DNA from: Noviherbaspirillum aerium
GTDB taxonomy: Bacteria > Pseudomonadota > Gammaproteobacteria > Burkholderiales > Burkholderiaceae_D
Assembly: GCF_008929045.1 (NCBI RefSeq)
Contig: NZ_VFAH01000008.1
Location: forward strand, 202,389 to 266,388
Length of the DNA stretch: 64,000 nucleotides
Reading direction: 5' to 3'
Of the stretch, positions 63,176 to 64,000 are shown piece after piece; the stretch's first letter is position 1, and every line of letters starts with the position of its first letter. The notes beneath the pieces were generated by a model that worked only from the letters and a program-made list of their open reading frames with translations, did not search any database and was not told the origin of the DNA. The position numbers and the translations under genes were made by a program.

Positions 63176-63940
63176 TTATGCCGCCTCCGCCGGTGCGTGG
63201 CCACCCAGATAGGCTTCCTGCACCTTCTGGTTGCCGCGAATGTTTTGCGGCGTGTCGCAGGCGATCACTTCGCCGTACACCACCACCGCGATCTTGTCCG
63301 CCAGGCCGAACACCACGCTCATGTCGTGTTCCACCATCAGCAGCGTCTTGCCCACTGTCACCTTGCGGATCAGTTCCACCGCCGCATCCGACTCCGAGCG
63401 GCTCATGCCGGCCGTCGGTTCGTCCAGCAGGATCACTTCCGCGCCGCCGGCGATGGTGATGCCGATCTCCAGCGCGCGTTGCTCGGCATAGGTCAGCAAC
63501 CCGGCCGCCGTGTCGCGCCGCCGCCGCAGGCCGATCTGCTCGAGCACCGCCTCGGCCCGCTCATGCGCATCCTTCAAGCCGTTCAGCCGGTGCCAGAACG
63601 AGTACTTGTAGCCAAGCGACCACAGCACCGCGCAGCGCAGGTTCTCGTACACCGACAGCCGATGGAAGATGTTGGTGATCTGGAAGCTGCGCGACAGGCC
63701 GCTGCGGTTGATCTCGAACGGACGCAGCCCGAGGATGCTCTTGCCGTTCAGCAGGATGTCGCCCGAGCTGACCGGGAAGCGCCCCGAGATCAGGTTGAAC
63801 AGCGTGGACTTGCCGGCGCCGTTGGGACCGATGATGGCGAAGCGCTCGCCTTTCGGCACCGCCAGATTGGCCCCGCGAATGATTTCGGACTTGCCGAAAC
63901 TCTTGCGCACGTTCTTGAGTTCGAGTGCCATGGCGCTCAT
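63176..63940 (-). CDS. livG: LivG-type ABC ATPase
   Basis: A 254-residue ATPase, partner of LivF. The Walker A GPNGAGKSTLFNLI (near residue 40) is intact, followed by LTYAEQRALEIGITIAGGAEVILLDEPTAGM for signature and Walker B, and VEHDMSVVFGLADKI for the switch His. The ATG overlaps the stop of the upstream permease gene (ATGA). An internal ATG at 63931 is possible. Together they move branched-chain or related amino acids into the cell. Confidence 0.93.
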   Translation of the reverse strand: MSAMALELKNVRKSFGKSEIIRGANLAVPKGERFAIIGPNGAGKSTLFNLISGRFPVSSGDILLNGKSILGLRPFEINRSGLSRSFQITNIFHRLSVYENLRCAVLWSLGYKYSFWHRLNGLKDAHERAEAVLEQIGLRRRRDTAAGLLTYAEQRALEIGITIAGGAEVILLDEPTAGMSRSESDAAVELIRKVTVGKTLLMVEHDMSVVFGLADKIAVVVYGEVIACDTPQNIRGNQKVQEAYLGGHAPAEAA

Positions 63941-64000
63941 GCTGCCCCCTTGCGGATCTGTTCTTCGATTTCGGTGTTGACCTCGCCCCAGGCGTGGCCA
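63937..64000 (-). CDS. livM: 3' end of the upstream liv permease gene
   Basis: Reading the minus strand from the window edge gives GHAWGEVNTEIEEQIRKGAA followed by TGA, which overlaps the livG start codon. The 20 visible residues resemble C-terminal tails of LivM-type permeases in Burkholderiales; the rest lies beyond the window. The identification rests mainly on the operon order permease-LivG-LivF. Confidence 0.6.
   Translation of the reverse strand, partial: GHAWGEVNTEIEEQIRKGAA

Overview
The window is a 64 kb stretch of a GC-rich betaproteobacterial chromosome, most likely Burkholderiales and probably Oxalobacteraceae (Noviherbaspirillum/Herminiimonas-like). That placement is an inference from gene content, protein style and codon use: acetoacetyl-CoA synthetase, a branched-chain ABC system, OpgGH, a SelD/SelU pair, a CheV hybrid and many GGDEF/EAL and two-component proteins. 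I found no rRNA, tRNA, CRISPR array, prophage or intact insertion sequence.

Layout. 0-9 kb: MFS transporter, acetoacetyl-CoA synthetase, then a leftward stress-type group (two aldo/keto reductases, a YihY membrane protein, a membrane-anchored hemerythrin, a phosphoribosyltransferase-CBS fusion). 9-13.5 kb: a class A PBP, a 77-residue gene behind a near-perfect LexA (SOS) box, and a fused SpmA-SpmB protein. 13.5-17.5 kb: a looser, apparently AT-richer accessory stretch with an acyltransferase, a VanZ-like protein, a run of strong hairpins, two small orphan genes and a Lys/Ala-rich exported protein. 17.5-25.7 kb: sbcDC, a glycine-zipper protein, cheV and two small orphan genes. 25.8-29 kb: FMN-dependent alpha-hydroxyacid dehydrogenase, XdhC-like protein and an IorA-type 2Fe-2S subunit without its large subunit. 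29-36 kb: opgGH (periplasmic glucans) and a triple-PAS GGDEF-EAL protein. 36-46 kb: a 59-residue membrane protein, a divergent FtsH-like AAA protease, the divergent selU/selD pair, a receiver protein, a PhaC-like hydrolase, a tandem-BamE lipoprotein, a Lon-type AAA ATPase and a short PRPP synthetase.

46-64 kb: the prkA-yeaH-spoVR operon behind a sigma-S-like -10, serA, a ferredoxin-NADP reductase, and a three-gene signalling operon (receiver, GAF-GGDEF-EAL, receiver-histidine kinase). Then comes a leftward catabolic block: liv permease fragment, LivG, LivF, gamma-carbonic anhydrase, periplasmic binding protein, and an enoyl-CoA hydratase/3-hydroxyacyl-CoA dehydrogenase.

The genes fit a metabolically flexible environmental bacterium using organic and amino acids and fatty acids, possibly with a polyhydroxybutyrate cycle, and with extensive c-di-GMP and stress signalling. 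The least explained items are the SOS-boxed small gene at 11.7 kb, the hairpin array at 15.8-16.0 kb, a pair of 120-bp inverted-end repeats at 23.5 and 53.8 kb, the FtsH-like protein and the LivF with Arg in place of the Walker A Lys. All coordinates and motifs were read by eye; no homology search was run.
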